DNA of 64,000 bases from Cristatella mucedo (lineage: Eukaryota > Bryozoa > Phylactolaemata > Cristatellidae). The DNA lies in contig WPIO01000100.1 in NCBI GenBank assembly GCA_009760855.2, positions 548,501 through 612,500 of the forward strand, written 5' to 3'. The stretch's first letter is position 1. Each line of letters begins with the position of its first letter. The notes beneath the pieces are model-generated. The model did no database searches and was not told where the DNA came from. It was given only the letters and a program-made list of their open reading frames with translations. Made by a program: the position numbers and the translations under genes. Shown here one piece after another: positions 46,337-57,709 of the stretch.

Positions 46337-47306
46337 CGAATGTAATGTAATGTATCTCCGTCTGTAATTCCGCAAAGTCATAAAGACCATGTGGGTGTTA
46401 CGCAGGAGAGTTTTGCATAGCGCACTCACAGCCTAAGTGGCTTTCGGTACGCATTCGGTACCCAACAGACTTCGTCTCACGCAACAAAGAGAAAGTGGGA
46501 AGCATAGCAGAGTCAGGAGAGCAGTTGAGGTAGTGAGTAACATAGAAGTAGCAGCTCAGGACCGCTGAAAAGGATGAGCCATAGTCGGCAGTAGGAGAGT
46601 AGTTGTCGTTGCGTAAGAAGCGAGTTCCACAGTCTAGGACCTGCAGAGCTAAAGCTTCTGTCGCCAACTGTCTTTAAGCGGAGGAATGGGACAGCTAATT
46701 TATTGTCCACACAGGACCCGAGGGCGCGAACAAGCTGAAACTGATGCAGCAGTTCAGCTAGGTACGAAGGAGCCAAGCCGTGGCGGGCCATGTGGGTCAG
46801 CGTAAGAACTGTATCCTTTGCTCAACCGGCAACCATCCTAGCTCTTTCAGCAAATGAGACACGTGCTCAAACCGCCGCGACTTAAAGACCAGCCTTGCAG
46901 CCATATTCATTCCACTGTAGTAGTATAATAGCTTTCTTTGGCAGCCCAGCCAAAAGGGAATTACAATAATCAAACCGAGACAGAACTAAAGAGCTAGTTA
47001 AATTTTTTACAAGCCACTGTGGGAGACAGCTCCTAATCTTGGATAGGGATCGGATGTGATGGCTAGCTGTAGAGGCAGTCTTCTGAATGAAGCTTTTGAA
47101 ATTGAGGCAGCTGTCGAACACGACACCAAGATTACGAGCACGTGGTGAAGGTCGCACAATAGCATCACCTATTAGAACAGCAAAGCCTTTTAATCCAGCC
47201 ACACGCTTAGGGTGTCCTATGAGCAGCAGTTCGGTTTTATCATAATTTAATTTCAGGAAGTTTTCCGACATCTTTACTGAAAAAATTGTGTACATTCGTG
47301 CCTCCA
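46337..47306 (-). mobile_element. LINE B copy, antisense, with inverted 5' end
   Basis: The minus strand reads from [20 protein letters not shown] through [36 protein letters not shown] and the [20 protein letters not shown] block to a TTACATTACATT tail. At the 5' side (47271-47306) a 36-base piece of an earlier ORF2 region (FTEKIV-IRAS coding) is in the opposite orientation. Small deletions shift the frame. Confidence 0.88.
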
Positions 47307-48115
47307 GATGCCCTAGTAGAGAGAGATTGGATTCGGAGTGGTTCGGAACGGTCAGGGGGCCGGTGCCAACGGAAGGCGAAGTGTCAGAGTTCGCCAAAGT
47401 GCCAGCAGCGAAGGCAAGGACGGCCGTGCCACGAGGATCCAGCTGAGCCAGCGTCAGCGACAGTGACCTACCGGATTGAGTCTTCCCGACGGAGGGAGGG
47501 GGCGGGGTACCTCGGGGCCCCTATCGACGACGGGGCAGAATTTCCGAGTCGGGTGCCGACGGAAGGCTCGAGGGGCGGACGGCAGAGCGCGTCAAACGTG
47601 GTCGTATACGAGCAGCACATGCGGTGGATGCTTCAGTCCCGAGTTAGAGGGCGGAAGTAGGAGCGTTTCCCGGGCGTTTAGGGGCTGGTCTTCTTTAGAG
47701 CTGCGGTCGGGAAAGCAGGGGTTTCTGCTGAACTGGCACTGCTAGTTATTTCCTGTATAGTAGACCCCGGTGTATAGGGTGAGGTCCATGCGTTTGTCTT
47801 GACGAGCGTTTTCGAGGAGTGTGGAGATAACGCTGACCTCGGCGCGAAGCAACATTATGCGCTTGCTAACATGGTTCAAGTAAAATCCCCTATTTGTGCG
47901 GCGTGTCTCGGTCCAGATCATGCTCATGCAAGCTCACAACCCCTTTGTAGGTTTAGAGCAAAAATCTGTAGGAGAGGCAACCTGCTTGTTGCGCATAGAC
48001 GCACACCGAGTCGAATTTGGCTGTTGACTGTGCCGCTCGGCAATGGGTGGGGGTGCGCCTCTGCCGGCGAGCGTTCGGTGTTACAACTTCACGATCCAGG
48101 TCTGCAGTTTCGGGG
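47307..48115. other. GC-rich unassigned segment
   Basis: GC-rich until about 47.7 kb, with repeated words GTGCCAACGGAAGGCGAAG and GTGCCGACGGAAGGCTCGAG. Open frames lack recognisable domains. Confidence 0.4.
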
Positions 48116-48235
48116 CTAGCAGCAGGCAATCCTTTATTGCCCACTGCAAGCTGGGGGGATAGCTGCTAAGGCTCGTCTGCTGCTATATAAATGAGGCCGT
48201 TAGATCAGACTGCCTTTACTTTTCCTTTAGGGGCA
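48116..48235 (+). mobile_element. SINE 2 body, head missing
   Basis: GGCAATCCTTTATTGCCCAC, AGCTGCTAAGGCTCGTCTGC and ATGAGGCCGTTAGATCAGAC match the SINE 2 body. Confidence 0.75.
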
Positions 48236-48679
48236 GCTGCCGGTTGATCGCATTTTAATCGAACGCGGCTACCGGTAGCCAGCTAGCTTCGACATCGCCC
48301 CCACCCTATCCGCAATCCGGATCGTGAGCAGTGCCTGCGCAGCTTGTGTAGAGTGCACACGTCATAGCAGTGCTCACGACCGTCAGCTGGAGCTCTGGAC
48401 TGCTGCAATCCAGGCACGAATGCCATCTACCGTGAGTGAGGATAATGGCTGGAGCTGTCGCGATCCATTGTACTTTCAGGAATAGTAATGCCAGATACAT
48501 TGTGCTGACTGCAAGCATTCAAGTTGGCCTGCCCCAGCCAGGTTTCATATTGCCCATTGAGATAAAGAGCTAAAATTCAAGAAAGAAGTGATCTAGGCGG
48601 TTGGTCTTCTGCTCAACTCGAAGAGCAACTGGAAAGTGGCATGTGCCTTCGGCCTGGTATCTTTATCCTTAAATACTAA

Positions 48680-48995
48680 TAGTACCACTAGTAATCCATT
48701 TATGTAGCACTCTAAGGGGACTAGATCGTTCTAGGCACATTACATTGCTGGAAATGAAGCATACAACGTGATTAGAGGCGATACCATGGAAAAGTACAGC
48801 ATATGTAAGAACGTAGAATACAATTTGCACAGACAGAGCAATTGCTGTGAGGAACAGTTGAGCTTTTAGCTTCGTTTTGAGATGTACTCTCATAAGTCGG
48901 TAGACAGTTTGTAGCTTTGGGAGCTCAGGAACTGGAGGCACTGTCTCCAAAATGTAAGAGTTTGACTAGAGGCACAGCAAAACTACACAATTCAT
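48680..48995 (-). mobile_element. LINE A 3' UTR, antisense, diverged
   Basis: AATCCATTTATGTAGCACTC, CGTTCTAGGCACATTACATT and AACTGGAGGCACTGTCTCCA are reversed family A words. Confidence 0.65.
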
Positions 48996-49347
48996 TAGAG
49001 TGGGTGGTGCAAGGGTAAGCCTGAAGTGCAACTATTTCAGAGAAGTAAGCCGGACTTATGGAATAAGCTGTCCTAAAAGTGAACAAACAAGTGTTGCCAG
49101 ATGGAGAGCCGATTACCCAACGAAGTCGGTGGTGACAGCTGTTAATGGTCTTTTCCCGATCTATAAATTAGGCTGCTGAATCAGTTGGCCCATAACTTAT
49201 TATTGTATGCTGCAGAACTCGAACCCACGACCTACATCGTTGAATGAGAACTCCTTAACCCTCTACTAAGATCCAAGAGCGACAGACCAGCTTTTCTGCC
49301 CAGTTTTGGTCCGCGCTTTAGCATGTTGCAGTGGCAGGTCTTGAGGG

Positions 49348-49508
49348 TGAGCCATGATGACGCACTAGGTAAGGCTGTTGCTTTTTACAACCTCGGTGCC
49401 GACGTCGTGGGTTCGATCCTGCGGTGGGCGATCCTTTATTACTGATACGAGCAGTGGTAATAGCTGATAGGCTCTCCTGTTGCTATACAAAAGAGGCTGT
49501 TGAATATT
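49348..49508 (+). mobile_element. SINE 2
   Basis: Head GATGACGCACTAGGTAAGGC, B box GTGGGTTCGATCC, body GCGATCCTTTATTACTGATA and AAAAGAGGCTGTTGAAT. A tRNA-head-like remnant in reverse lies just upstream (about 49200-49260). Confidence 0.82.
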
Positions 49509-50719
49509 TTTTGTGAGAGAGAGAAATTTACTGAAGTCAAGATTGGATTTCACGAATGTTTCGAAAGTTGACAATATCATCCAGCTGAATGTAGGCAGGT
49601 TTGACCCGGAGCTTATGTAGTCAAATGGCAAACTCAAATTCATAGCTGAGGCTGTAGATGTAATTGTGAGCGAAGCCTAGGCTTTCATTTTTTGTGCAGA
49701 TGACACTCTGCTCAACCCGTGATTGTAAAATTGTTCCTGGCTTTCCTGCACCCGTGTCAACGTTCGTGCAGCCTGTAGTGCCGAAATTTGCAATTGGATG
49801 GCTGCTAGCTAACTCTCTGAAATAGGACGATGACAAGATCGAACTAGTCGGTCTGGGTAAACCTAGCGTTACTCAGAAACTGAGAAACTTTGTGGGCGAA
49901 ATCACTTGGCATCTCACCTGTCTGTAGCCTCTGCACATAGTCTGGGTGTCCTGTTCCAAAGGAATCCCACCGATCAGGCTGAACATAATCAGACCGACAG
50001 TGTGGGATAGTATCTGAAGGACAGTGGCAGACGGTCAATGTCAGATTGCCTTAGCTGGACAGTGGCTGGCAGGTGGCCAGCCTCCACTGGGAGAAGGGCT
50101 GGCCTGCTGCTAGCCTGGCAGCGTCCAGCCACTGTGAAGGCAGTCTCAGCACAGCCACCAACCAGATCCGTGCAGTTTCGTGCTGTTTATTGCACCTCAG
50201 CTCGGCAAGTGTGTCAGCAGGCTTCCTGTAAGCATATTATAGGAGCACCTGCGGCAGAGGGAGGGTAGCGCAAAGGGCCAACGACAGGATAGCTGTGGTT
50301 AAGGGTAAAAGTCGAGAAAATACTGAGAAGATTGGTCCAACAATTGTGTAATTATTTTGTGTACCTTTCAAAATACAAACATATTAAAAGTGGGGTCTGG
50401 CGTTTTGACATTTCCATGTAAAAGAAAGCATTAAAAACGATTAGGCAAACCATGTCTAACCAGGAAATAAACCGGAAGCAACATATCTACAAATAAAGAG
50501 TTTGCCGATCTCTGCATTATATAAGACTTGTGTCCCAACTTGTTGAACCTTTGTTCATTGAGGTACATGTTTGCAGTTTTTAAGGTACATGCGTTTGACT
50601 TTTAGTACGTATCATTTATGCTTTATCTTTGTACCTTGTAAATGCCATAACTCAGCCAATACTTGACGGATCAACATGAAATATCAAAGTGAGTTGAGCT
50701 CGCCTTGTACATTACTCGG
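49509..50719. other. Intergenic, no gene recognised
   Basis: A decayed LINE-like stretch (about 49600-50000) is followed by single-copy-like DNA. AGTTTGCCGATCTCTG at about 50499-50514 resembles a hAT right terminus, but I found no matching left end. Confidence 0.45.
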
Positions 50720-50820
50720 AGAAACCTTTCGATCGTGTTTCTTTTGCAGCAACAAATATGCCTAGAAAGAGATTGAGTTCTCTGAGGGCACTTTATCTAG
50801 TGTGTTATTATTATTATTAC
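50720..50820 (+). mobile_element. LINE A tail
   Basis: TTTCTTTTGCAGCAACAAAT, ATGCCTAGAAAGAGATTGAG and (ATT)n. Confidence 0.8.
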
Positions 50821-51082
50821 TCAGTACTTCATTTTGATTTCGATCGTATAACTTTTCCTTTGCACGTCCATGATTTCAGAATATAAAGTTCAAAGACGTC
50901 TGATGCCAGGCATGGCAAAAGATCTCTTGAAACTTATCATAAGCACATATTTCATTGTTGGACCAATCTTCTCAGTATTTTCTCAGCTTTTACCCTTAGC
51001 AGTGAGGAGAGACCCGGTTTCTTTACGTGAAGCCGTGCGTGTGTGCACAGCAATGTCCTCGATACTAGTCATAGTAGGGAAT

Positions 51083-51145
51083 AATAAGACATTTATAGAG
51101 CACCCAAGAGAGCTTTATCATCTTTCTAGGTGCTTGAGGTACTCG
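51083..51145 (-). mobile_element. LINE A tail scrap, antisense
   Basis: AATAATAAGACATTTATAGA, then GCTTTATCATCTTTCTAGGT. It lies just upstream of the coiled-coil gene's first recognised exon. Confidence 0.65.
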
Positions 51146-51401
51146 CAAAACGAAGCACGTCACTTGGTTTGCGATTATGTGCACAGTCCAGTCCTTGCGG
51201 AACTGTAGCTTTGTATTTGTCCAGCAGCGGCCGTAGCTTTCTGGACGCGTCGTGTTGCCACAGCTGCCACTGCCACTACCATTGCCTGTTCTTGTGCTCG
51301 AACACTTGTCGTTCCTGCCGAGCTTCGAAAAGGCTGCGATGAAAGGCTCGTTGAATGCTGGTGAGTCTCAAAGACGCAAGGTGCTCTGCCACTGTCTGCA
51401 G

Positions 51402-51587
51402 GTCGAAGCAGCAGCTGCACGTGCACCGAGCATGGCTGCCGGCGACGACGACCTCAGGCAGCGCGTCGAAGCGCTGCAGAAGGACCTGTGGAAGTCGGCC
51501 GAGATCGGCAAGGGCCTGCTGGATGAGAACGGCGAGTTACTCGGCCAGCTGGAGGCTCTCAGGAAGCGGCATGCCGCCCAGATAGAG
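51402..51587 (+). CDS. Dynein adaptor-like coiled coil, exon 1 (CC1 box)
   Basis: From the ATG at 51432 it encodes 52 residues, ending ATAGAG|GTGCAT in phase 0. Residues 21-40 read KSAEIGKGLLDENGELLGQL, which fits the CC1 box (A-A/E-x-G-K/x-x-L-L-E/D) that binds the dynein light intermediate chain in BICD, BICD-like, TRAK/HAP1 and Spindly adaptors. The frame is open upstream to 51252, and a possible acceptor CTGTCTGCAG at 51392-51401 would add VEAAAARAPS. The ATG is the likely start unless an upstream exon is spliced in. Which adaptor it is cannot be settled from this stretch. Confidence 0.75.
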
Positions 51588-51597
51588 GTGCATGAGC

Positions 51598-51718
51598 TCT
51601 CTCTCTCTCTCCCTCCGTCCCCCTCTCTCCTTCCCTCTCTCCTCCCCTCTCTCCTTCGCTCTCTCCTTCCCTCTCTCTCCCTTTCTCTCTCTCTCTCTCC
51701 CTCTCTCTTTCTGTGCTG
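51598..51718 (+). repeat. (CT)n microsatellite in intron 1
   Basis: CTCTCT and CCCTCT runs begin about 10 bases after the exon 1 donor. Confidence 0.95.
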
Positions 51719-51782
51719 CCGCTAGCGCCTGTGAAGCTGTGCCTGAGTGTATGCACGAGCAGCAGCACAGCAGGCAGTGTTT

Positions 51783-51890
51783 CAGCAGCCGATCCTTTAT
51801 TGCCCTCTGCAAGCTGTGGTGATAGCCATTAATTAAGGCTCTTCTGCCCCTATAAAGATGAGGCTGTTAAATCAGCCGACCTTTACTTTT
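51783..51890 (+). mobile_element. SINE 2 body
   Basis: GATCCTTTATTGCCCTCTGC, GGTGATAGCCATTAATTAAG and GATGAGGCTGTTAAATCAGC. The head is missing. Confidence 0.75.
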
Positions 51891-52218
51891 TCCTTTTATT
51901 TTTGTACGACCGAACGGCCACCTCAAATTGGTGCGATGCTGCACGGTGCCTGCTGCTTGAAGCAAGCTAGTGAGCCACGTGGCTCACACCTTTCGCTCTC
52001 GTGCTTCTCCTTGGCACGATATCGCCGGGCAGTCGCCCCAGGGTATTAGCCCAGGGTTCCCTCCCGTTTATATCTGTTTGGCATCGTTTCAAACCAATTG
52101 TGGCAGCTTGCCCAATATAACTGAAACTTGGGATTATTGTTGAAGAAATGCCCAACAGAGGCGTTATTACTGAAGAAATGCCCAAGCCGTCCTCGAGATG
52201 TCTTTTAGCAAGTGGGAC

Positions 52219-52965
52219 ACTTCGGGCTTGTTTGGATAAGGATACCACGTCTAAGTTGGTCCATGCATTTGTGACATCCCGTCTTGACTTCTGTAACTCA
52301 CTGCTTGCTGGCCTACCGGCATGTGCAATCAGGCGATTACAGATGGTGCAAAACTCCGCAGCTAGGCTTCTCTGTCGTGAGAGTCGCAGTTGCCACATCA
52401 CACCACTTCTTGCCGACCTGCACTGGCTACCAGTCAAGCAACGGATTGACTTCAAGGTTTTTTCGCTCACTTTTAGGTCACTTTGTTCTTTGGCTCCAGC
52501 CTATCTCTCAGTACATACTCCTCCCCCACCAGGCCAAGCATCGTACCACCCGCTTTTCGGAATCAAACAGTCTACCAATACCTTGTACAAACCTCAAATC
52601 CTCTGGAGACCGTACATTTAGTTCGTATGCTCCCAAAGCCTGGAACTCCCTACCGACCTAATTCAGAACATCCCCTGAATTGACCACATTTAAAAAGAAC
52701 TTGAAAACACATCTATTTAGGACAGCATTTAGTGGGTCCGTGTGATTCGTCCTTGATGTGCTTATGCGTACTGACACTGTGCATGCTGCCTCTAACCACA
52801 TTTGCATGCTGACCCTGTGCATGTCACCCCTAACCATGTTATGACATTACTCACGATTCAATCGCGCTTCCCTTTGCAGCAAATGTGAAGCGCCTAGAAA
52901 GACTCTGCGTTCTCTGAGGGGGCTTTATCAAGTGAATTATTATTATTATTATTACTACAAAATCC
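52219..52965 (+). mobile_element. LINE A 3' copy in intron 1
   Basis: [40 protein letters not shown] and the WNSLPT block are followed by 3' UTR, terminal motif and (ATT)n. One small insertion near 52510 shifts the frame. Confidence 0.88.
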
Positions 52966-53879
52966 AATAAATCATACCTGGCAGTGTTCTCGTGCTGTAG
53001 CAAAATGTTATTTAAATTTATCAGCTGTATCGGAGGCCGGAAGTTGATTCACTATCTGCAAAAGCAGGTTTGTTGTTTTTGTTTTCCACGTCATAAACAC
53101 ATCGAGGTGGTAGCATGGTACCATTTGATACCGATGTTGCTAACTCTTGTGAGTCCTACGGTCTGCTAAAATCAATTTTGTAACCAGAAGTTCAGTAAAC
53201 GTTTTCATTGAAGCTTCGTCTACTTGTTTTTTGGTAACACTCCCAGCATCTTGCTGTATATATTACCGTTCTGTTTGGCTGAGCTGATTTTTAGCCCGGT
53301 TTGCACAGACGATTAGCCTATGTATGTGCTACAGATTTGCTCATTTCGGGCATGTACAGGTGCAGGTCACCCAGCCGATTCATGGACGCCATGCTTTCCG
53401 ATTTAAGCACCACTTGGCATAGGTGGCAGTTCATTGAGTGCGGTCTACTTTTCACTGGCAAGCTGCCAGATCCGGTCCTGTTCGCAGTGCTATTTCCTGC
53501 CGCTAAGGTTCGCAATGAAGTAGCCATTAGAGCTGCCGTGTCTGCATGTCGGAAGTGAAGGGATATAATTCTTCTGCATCCAAGCGGGTGCTCTAATTTG
53601 GTGCTGGACGCACCTCAGGTCCTGAGCTAAAAGTCAATTTCGGTGGGCATGTTAAAAGGGATCCGTGGACAGACGAGCCTGGCTGGTTTGAGGCTGGCTT
53701 TGCAAGATTTCTGAGAAGCCTCCACTTGCATGCAAGTGGGCACTCAAGACTTTCTTGCATAAGACAAGAAGTATTTCAAAAATTCGGACATACTGAGATA
53801 TGGTTGCCTCAGCCGTTAGCAAATATGGGAATTTGTCTAATCCCGTCTTGGCTTCGGTTACCTTTTTTTCTCACAGGTC
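52966..53879 (+). other. Intron 1 sequence, no feature recognised
   Basis: AT-rich single-copy-like sequence. Short frames (e.g. 53301-53558) have no recognised domain. Confidence 0.5.
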
Positions 53880-54370
53880 CTTATGACTGCAAAATGCTTG
53901 CAGATGGTGCGCAAGTGGGCAGCCTGGCTTGTTTATCGTGAGCGTAGCAGCTGCTGCATCACACGACTTCTCGCTGACCTACAGTGGCTCCCCACCATGC
54001 AGTGCATTGTCTTCTATGTCCTGCCACTCACTGTTTGGCTCTTCCTTTCATTCTCTCGCTTGGCCTTGCCTATCTGAAATACCAACTCATCACACATCCT
54101 CTTGTACCACCCGCTTCTGCTGCAACTCAGATCGTTTATCTGTACCCTATGCCAACCTCAATCAGCACTTCCTTTGTTGCAAATATAAAGTGCCTAGCAA
54201 AAGATTAATTTCTTTGAGGATTCTATACAAATTTATTATTATTATTATTGTCATTGTTATCAGCACTTTGGAGATCGTGCATTCAGTTGCTATCCTCCAA
54301 AAGCCTGAAACTTGCTACCGATTGACGTCAAGATATATCCTGACTTGATAGCATTCGAAAAAAAACTAAA
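53880..54370 (+). mobile_element. LINE A-like remnant with nested tail
   Basis: Decayed ORF words (ITRLLADLQWLP, then HFGDRAFS-like) are interrupted at 54171-54258 by a short LINE A tail. The host reads on after it. Confidence 0.65.
54171..54258 (+). mobile_element. 88-bp LINE A tail with 10-bp target duplication
   Basis: CCTTTGTTGCAAATATAAAG, the terminal motif and (ATT)n are flanked by ATCAGCACTT at 54161-54170 and 54259-54268. Confidence 0.88.
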
Positions 54371-54793
54371 CCAACCTGATGCTCACAGAAGCAGCTATGT
54401 TCGTGTTTGTTGGCCTTCAAGAGCATTTAGGTGCTGAACAATCAGTTGGCATGCGTTCTTTTCATCAGGTGTTAAATACCTACAAAGACATTTAATGGGG
54501 TTTCTTACAAATATGATTATTTATTGTGCTATCATTATTTTAGCACTGTAAGCTTGTCAGGCTGACACCACCTGAGATGCTGCATTTCACGCAGTGGCAG
54601 TGGCAGACCGCTCAACGTTTGCTCTACTTCACGGTAGACCAATGTTCTTCCGTCGACCACCTCTGCAGTGCAGTGGCTAGTGCTGAAGTGTTAAGGCAAT
54701 GAGCAGATAACTCCATGCTGTGCGCTGGCTCTCCCTCGTCGTGAGCCACCAGCTGGTGGCCGCATGCGACTCCTCCAGACCTTGATCTTGTAG

Positions 54794-54970
54794 TCACTGG
54801 AGCAAGAGAGGCACGTGCTGACCATGAAGCTAACGAATGCCGCCCACATGGAGGCCACCTACTGCGAGGAGATTGAAAGCCTTCGAGAGACGGTGCTCCG
54901 GCAGCGAGCGGCAGCCAACCACGAGGCCGAGAGCAGGCATGCGGCCGAGGTCGTGCGGCTGCAGGCCAAG
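54794..54970 (+). CDS. Dynein adaptor-like coiled coil, exon 2
   Basis: It follows acceptor TTGATCTTGTAG and has donor AAG|GTGACT; 59 codons, phase 0 both sides. It encodes SLEQERHVLTMKLTNAA, then MEATYCEEIESLRETVLRQR and AESRHAAEVVRLQAK. The E-x-L-E-Q-E-(K/R)-H-x-L pattern directly after the CC1-box region occurs in both Spindly and BICD-like (BICDL) proteins. Heptad spacing is continuous, so the coiled coil continues from exon 1. Confidence 0.8.
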
Positions 54971-55035
54971 GTGACTGACCGTCCTTTGCAGCCTAGGCTG
55001 GCCACGTGTGGGGCACGTGGAGGCACGACATCGGT

Positions 55036-55037
<2 letters not shown>

Positions 55038-55086
<49 letters not shown>

Positions 55087-55095
55087 TGGGTGTGT
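55038..55095 (+). repeat. (GT)n microsatellite in intron 2
   Basis: GTGTGT run with GGGTGTGGGTGTG at its 3' end. Confidence 0.95.
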
Positions 55096-55157
55096 GCATG
55101 CGTGCGCATCCAACACAGTCACCATATGCTGTGGAAGAGGGGATGGAGACAGCAACG

Positions 55158-55279
<122 letters not shown>

Positions 55280-55914
55280 CAGCCACGATAGAGTGAGTGT
55301 GCACGAGTAAAAGAAGCAGACAGGCAGAGAGATATAGTCAGAGAGAAAGAGAACTGGGAGCAGCATACTGGTGCATGAGCTCAGGAGCCCATCAATCTGT
55401 TACAGCTCTTGTTGTACCCTGTTCGATGACATCAGGGTTACTGCAAAGGAAGCCGCTCATTGATGTGATCATTACATATGGTCACCAGCCAAGCGCGGGA
55501 AAGAACGAGCCGGATGAAAAGCAAGGGGAACCTTAGCTCAATGTGAGCAGTATGCAGAGATTGTTGGTGCTAGCGTTCTGAAGAAATGTCCACTTGGAAT
55601 ACCGACGTTTTGAAGCTAAGTGACTAGGAGACTTAATTTTGCTGAAGGAGAAATACGGTAGTTTCCAAATCCGGCATTAAAACCAAAGCAAAATAAGCTT
55701 ATCGCTTATCCGCATTTCGCTCCCTGACACCGAGAAGGGGCTATTGTGACTCGTGGATCCGGCCTCTGCTTTCTCAACCCTTTCTTAGAGTGGCTGGCCT
55801 TTGGCATTGTCAGGGTGTACAATAGCAAGCTGTGGATATACCAGAAGTTCATTTCTGCAATGCATCGTCAAGAAAGCCACCGTCTTGTAGTAGCCAAAGC
55901 TAGACTGAGTCTGG

Positions 55915-56138
55915 AAATTAATAATAATAATAATAGTGATACATTTCTATAGCACCCTCAGAACCACATCTCTTTCTATGCATCCACATATACTGTAAAG
56001 GAAGCAGGATCCAATGGTTAGTGGTAGCATACTTAATGTCAAATGTCGTCGTCAGTGGATGTTGTGACGTCAGTTGGGTTTGAGTTTCAGATATTGGGAG
56101 CATACGAACTTAAGGCACGGTCGCCAGAGGATTTGAGG
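55915..56138 (-). mobile_element. LINE A tail and 3' UTR, antisense
   Basis: (AAT)n, TATAGCACCCTCAGAACCAC, TGTAAAGGAAGCAGGATCCA and AACTTAAGGCACGGTCGCCA are reversed family A 3' sequences. They run on into the left inverted-repeat arm. Confidence 0.8.
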
Positions 56139-56536
56139 ATCATACGAGGTATAGCTGCACGATTTGGTTCAGAAAAGCAGGTAGTGGAGTAGGTCTGATA
56201 GGTAGGCTGGAGCTAGAGAATGAAGGGACCTCGGAAAAAATCCTAGCTGATTAAACAGCCTCTTTTTGTATAGCGACAGAAGAGCCTTTACGGCTATCAC
56301 CACTGCTTGCAGTGGCGATAAAGAATCGCCCATCGCAGGAATCGAACCCACGACCTCGGGACCGAGGTCGTGAAAGCAACCGCCTTATCTAGTGTGCCAT
56401 CACTGCTCACCAGTGAGTGACAGAACCTAGAAGTCGACGAGCTGGTTGACTGAGATTAAGGTGATGGGTCGGACAGACTTTCCGAGAGTAGTTTGTGGCT
56501 AGCATTTGATGAGCATTTGATTTGGCTAGCATGACT
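56139..56536. repeat. Left arm of a 0.4 kb inverted repeat
   Basis: It matches the reverse complement of 57310-57709 with only a few differences (for example A6 versus A8). The arm contains antisense LINE A sequence, a complete antisense SINE 2 (56245-56410) and unique flanking DNA. Confidence 0.93.
56245..56410 (-). mobile_element. SINE 2 in the left inverted-repeat arm
   Basis: Reverse complement of the 57443 copy: AAACAGCCTCTTTTTGTATA, the GGAATCGAACCCACGACC B box, and the head GTGTGCCATCAC. Confidence 0.88.
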
Positions 56537-56704
56537 CCTGGATGAGGCTTCAGCTAGAATAGTACCAAGCAAACTGCAGACTGTTTCCTTCTCTAGCCGA
56601 TCGATGTGGCACATTCTTGGCTGTCACTGCAACCCACACCACCCTTGCTGCTGCAGTGTCACCCACCTTTCGTGCACTGGATCATTATTCTCGTTTTCGA
56701 TCAG

Positions 56705-56938
56705 CTCTCGGGTGCCTCTGCACGCATCAAAGAGCTGGAGGCTGTCGAGCGAGCTGCCGCCTACGAGAAGGTGACACTGGAGGCTCGCCTCGCTGCCGCT
56801 GCTCTGGAGCAGCACGGTAGCAGGGGAGCGGCCAGCTGCACAGATGCGGCTTCCGAGGTGCGCGCAGCTGCCGATGAGGACGAGCGTGCCGCGGAGCTGG
56901 AGCTACGTCAGCAGCTCCACGAGGCTGTTCAGTGCAAG
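56705..56938 (+). CDS. Dynein adaptor-like coiled coil, exon 3
   Basis: It follows acceptor TCGTTTTCGATCAG and has donor AAG|GTGGGT; 78 codons, phase 0 both sides. It encodes LSGASARIKELEAVERAAAY, EKVTLEARLAAAALEQH, an Ala/Ser-rich linker GSRGAASCTDAASE, then ERAAELELRQQLHEAVQCK. It is predicted helical coiled coil with a short break. It lies between the two arms of the inverted repeat. Confidence 0.8.
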
Positions 56939-57309
56939 GTGGGTAACATCGTAGGTCTTTTGGTGCTCATTGTAGCTTGCGTGGCCATAGTTTGCTACCC
57001 AGTGACCGTGCTCTGTTCGAGCCCACATGCCAGTGCATCTGATTATGACAGCTGAAGATATGGAATAGATCAATGGCAGACGGTCTCCGGTTGCTTTCTG
57101 TATTCATTGTGATTTACTTACCCCCACTGCTTAAGGCTTCACGTACGTTACCAGCCAAGGATGCAATACTGGTTGCCAAGGCTGCAAAGTGGTTGATGCT
57201 CACGGCTCCCCCTACTTGCTTGGACCTGTGTAAGTCGTGCCGCAGATATGCTCTGTGGTTACCGATCACAGCAGCTGTGGCAACCAATTTACAATAATAA
57301 GCATGCACC

Positions 57310-57709
57310 AGTCATGCTAGCCAAATCAAATGCTCATCAAATGCTAGCCACAAACTACTCTCGGAAAGTCTGTCCGACCCATCACCTTAATCTCAGTCAA
57401 CCAGCTCGTCGACCTCTAGGTTCTGTCACTCACTGGTGAGCAGTGATGGCACACTAGATAAGGCAGTTGCTTTCACGACCTCGGTCCCGATGTTGTGGGT
57501 TCGATTCCTGCGATGGGTGATTCTTTATCGCCACTGCAAGCAGTGGTGATAGCCGTAAAGGCTCTTCTGTCGCTATACAAAAAGAGGCTGTTTAATCAGC
57601 TAGGATTTTTTTTCCGAGGTCCCTTCATTCTCTAGCTCCAGTCTACCTATCAGACCTACTCCACTACCTGCTTTTCTGAACCAAATCGTGCAGCTATACC
57701 TCGTATGAT
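57310..57709. repeat. Right arm of a 0.4 kb inverted repeat
   Basis: Partner of 56139-56536. Only 773 bp separates the arms. Arm edges fall in unique-looking sequence on the exon side and within LINE A on the outer side. Confidence 0.93.
57443..57610 (+). mobile_element. SINE 2 in the right inverted-repeat arm
   Basis: Head GATGGCACACTAGATAAGGC, B box GTGGGTTCGATTCC, body GTGATAGCCGTAAAGGCTCT and a T8 run. Confidence 0.88.

Noticed and set aside
47286-47660. 124-codon frame in GC-rich DNA
   Set aside because: It overlaps the inverted end of a LINE B copy and has no domain or splice support.
50499-50514. Second hAT element
   Set aside because: Only a right-terminus-like sequence was seen; no left end or target duplication could be matched.
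51361-51401. 41-bp intron with perfect GTGAGT donor and CTGCAG acceptor before the adaptor ATG
   Set aside because: It is shorter than usual animal introns, and the region may be simply 5' UTR; kept only as a note on the start choice.
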